A DNA stretch of 24,730 nucleotides from NCBI GenBank assembly GCA_946626265.1, contig CAMOUE010000008.1:1-24730 (forward strand), read 5' to 3'. This DNA comes from an uncultured Eggerthellaceae bacterium (lineage in GTDB: Bacteria; Actinomycetota; Coriobacteriia; Coriobacteriales; Eggerthellaceae). Made by a program: the position numbers and the translations under genes. Below the pieces are notes generated by a model that saw only the letters and a program-made list of their open reading frames with translations, was not told the origin of the DNA and did not search any database. Of this stretch, positions 23,765 to 24,730 are shown piece after piece. Numbering within the stretch: the first letter of the stretch is position 1; every line of letters starts with the position of its first letter.

Positions 23765-23792
23765 ATTATAAAGGCGCACGTCGGTTTTACCG
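23765..23792 (-). promoter_or_regulatory. Candidate promoter of acnA-icd
   Basis: A consensus TATAAT on minus (23770-23765) gives a start near 23758, about 50 nt before acnA. The -35 region is poor, which suggests an activator or extended contacts. The dyad CGGT-TTT-ACCG (23782-23792) covers the -35 zone and could be its operator. Confidence 0.55.
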
Positions 23793-23834
23793 TACGCGCG
23801 ACGGCGAGGAGACGTCTTTTTCAGGAGATATTCC

Positions 23835-24449
23835 CTAGGCTTGCGTGTCTTTCAGCGTGTCGAGGACTTGCTGCGCCTTGCGTTTGATGGTTCCTTTGCC
23901 ATTGCCTGCATCGAACGACATGCGTTCTGCGAGGCTCTGCGCCACTTCGGGATCGAGTTTTCCGGCCGCGAAATCAATCACGGCAATCATCATGTCGTTA
24001 AACTCGAGGTCCCCGTGATAGCACTGTATGCCCTCGTCGATGAGGGGCCACACCTTTTCGGAGCGCAAGGCGGTCGTCGATCCGTATTTGCAGAGGAAAC
24101 GCATGGCGCTCAAGCGAACGAAGCCGCTGTCCTCGTCGAACAAGCCCGCTTCAGCTTCGGGAAGCGCCTTGCCGCAACCGCGGGCGTCGACGTCGACGAG
24201 AAGCGTGAGCGTCTCGAGGCATTCCCAACGCGTTTGCGCTTCGGGCCTGTTGAGGGCATCGATCACGTCGTCAATGTAGGCGTCGACGATGTGCGGGTCG
24301 ATCTTCGCGAGCTCGTACAACGCCGCTGCAGCAAGCTGGCGCTCCCTGCGCCCGCCTTCTGCGAGCAGCTTGACGGTCTTCTCGAGATCTTTTTGGCTCT
24401 TCTGCGCGGCGTCAACAATGACCTTTACAGCTTCTACCCGCTCTGCCAC
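23835..24449 (-). CDS. HEAT-repeat-like helical protein
   Basis: A 204-aa all-helical protein starting with GTG at 24447-24449 after GGGGTG. Tandem helix pairs look like HEAT/PBS-type repeats: RRERQLAAAALYELAKIDPHIVDAYIDDVIDAL, TRWECLETLTLLVDVDARG, DSGFVRLSAMRFLCKYGS and FNDMMIAVIDFAAGKLDPEVAQSLAERM. Such proteins act as protein-interaction scaffolds; no enzyme motif is present. It is transcribed alone between acnA and the rRNA operon. A TATAAT box lies 39 nt upstream. Confidence 0.75.
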   Translation of the reverse strand: MAERVEAVKVIVDAAQKSQKDLEKTVKLLAEGGRRERQLAAAALYELAKIDPHIVDAYIDDVIDALNRPEAQTRWECLETLTLLVDVDARGCGKALPEAEAGLFDEDSGFVRLSAMRFLCKYGSTTALRSEKVWPLIDEGIQCYHGDLEFNDMMIAVIDFAAGKLDPEVAQSLAERMSFDAGNGKGTIKRKAQQVLDTLKDTQA

Positions 24450-24487
24450 AACTACACCCCACTTTAGAAAGGAATCTTAGTTGTTCA

Positions 24488-24541
24488 ATTATAAATTACG
24501 CTCGATGCGCTAATGCATCCGGCAGCTGCTCGTCAGCGTAA
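24488..24541 (-). promoter_or_regulatory. Promoter and dyad upstream of the HEAT-like gene
   Basis: Consensus TATAAT on minus (24493-24488). The next 46 bp form a large dyad: TTACGCT (24496-24502) with AGCGTAA (24535-24541), enclosing GATGC-GCTAAT-GCATC. The dyad covers the -35 region, so it may be an operator. No standard -35 box is seen. Confidence 0.5.
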
Positions 24542-24630
24542 AAACAGATTTATCAGGCACTTCGATTGGTCACAATGGAGATGGACGTCAATTGGTCCGC
24601 GAAAGCGGACAACTACATGTGCCCTAAAAC

Positions 24631-24650
24631 AAAAAAAGTCCCGAAGGACC
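24631..24650 (-). terminator. Terminator downstream of the rRNA operon
   Basis: On minus, GTCC-TTCG-GGAC (UUCG tetraloop, extendable with wobble pairs) is followed by seven T residues. It lies 28 nt after the estimated 5S rRNA end. Confidence 0.85.
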
Positions 24651-24677
24651 CTAGAGAAAGGCATGTGCCCTGCGCGA

Positions 24678-24730
24678 GTGCGACTACCTACCCTCCCGCA
24701 GCCTGGCGCTGCAGTACTCTCGGCGACGGC
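24678..24730 (-). rRNA. rrf: 5S rRNA, 3' part, runs off the right edge
   Basis: Read on minus, GCCGAGAGTACTGCAG, then a variable helix, then TGCGGGAGGGTAGGTAGTCGCAC matches the 3' half of bacterial 5S rRNA (normally GCCGATGGTACTGCAG ... TGTGGGAGAGTAGG). The 3' end is estimated from the GTCGCAC end; the 5' strand that would pair with it lies outside the window. It implies an rRNA operon upstream on the minus strand, ending in the terminator at 24631. Confidence 0.88.

Noticed and set aside
24595..24610. GTCCGC-GAAA-GCGGAC hairpin as a second terminator
   Set aside because: Stem is good but no T-run follows on either strand; the rRNA terminator at 24631 already has a T-run.

Overview
The window looks like a chromosomal segment of a GC-rich anaerobic actinobacterium of the class Coriobacteriia, most likely family Eggerthellaceae (Slackia/Eggerthella/Gordonibacter-like). 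This is inferred from gene style, not from a database match. The signs are a cytoplasmic-looking DMSO-reductase-superfamily molybdenum enzyme divergent from a many-TM LuxR-type regulator, a combination frequent in that family; strong GGAGG-type ribosome binding sites; and a short oxidative TCA branch (aconitase plus NADP-type isocitrate dehydrogenase). I see no tRNA, CRISPR array, transposase or prophage gene.

Layout. (1) 1-720 is the N-terminal 240 codons of a molybdopterin oxidoreductase on the minus strand. A 501-bp divergent intergenic region with a strong dyad separates it from a plus-strand group: a 12-TM-type LuxR regulator, a DGQHR-like protein that is probably truncated, and an alpha/beta-hydrolase lipoprotein ending in a clear terminator. 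(2) 4683-9800 is a run of six minus-strand genes: phasin-like protein, ABC1/UbiB-type kinase, an uncharacterised protein with a Cys-rich tail, a tocopherol-cyclase-like protein, a radical SAM protein and a 54-aa membrane protein. (3) 9979-15104 holds a MATE exporter on plus, an FtsX/MacB-like ABC ATPase-permease pair on minus, and a divergent ArsR/SmtB regulator with a complete alpha5-type metal site. (4) 15139-21000 (minus) carries a DUF4013-like membrane protein, rplJ-rplL with an L10-type leader and attenuator-like hairpin, and a 722-aa multi-domain membrane protein. (5) icd and acnA follow on minus, then a HEAT-repeat-like protein, an rRNA-type terminator and the 3' end of a 5S rRNA on the minus strand. 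An rRNA operon therefore enters from the right edge.

How the genes may work together. The molybdoenzyme and LuxR protein look like a substrate-responsive respiratory or dehydroxylation module. The 4.7-9.8 kb run combines three protein types that meet in plant plastoglobules: an ABC1 kinase, a tocopherol-cyclase fold and a granule-coat-like protein. That makes it the best candidate here for an undescribed lipid/quinone system, but the link is inference from gene order and fold resemblance. The ABC exporter and ArsR regulator share a palindrome-rich promoter region that resembles a second site at 7.6 kb, suggesting a small common regulon. acnA-icd would supply 2-oxoglutarate and NADPH.
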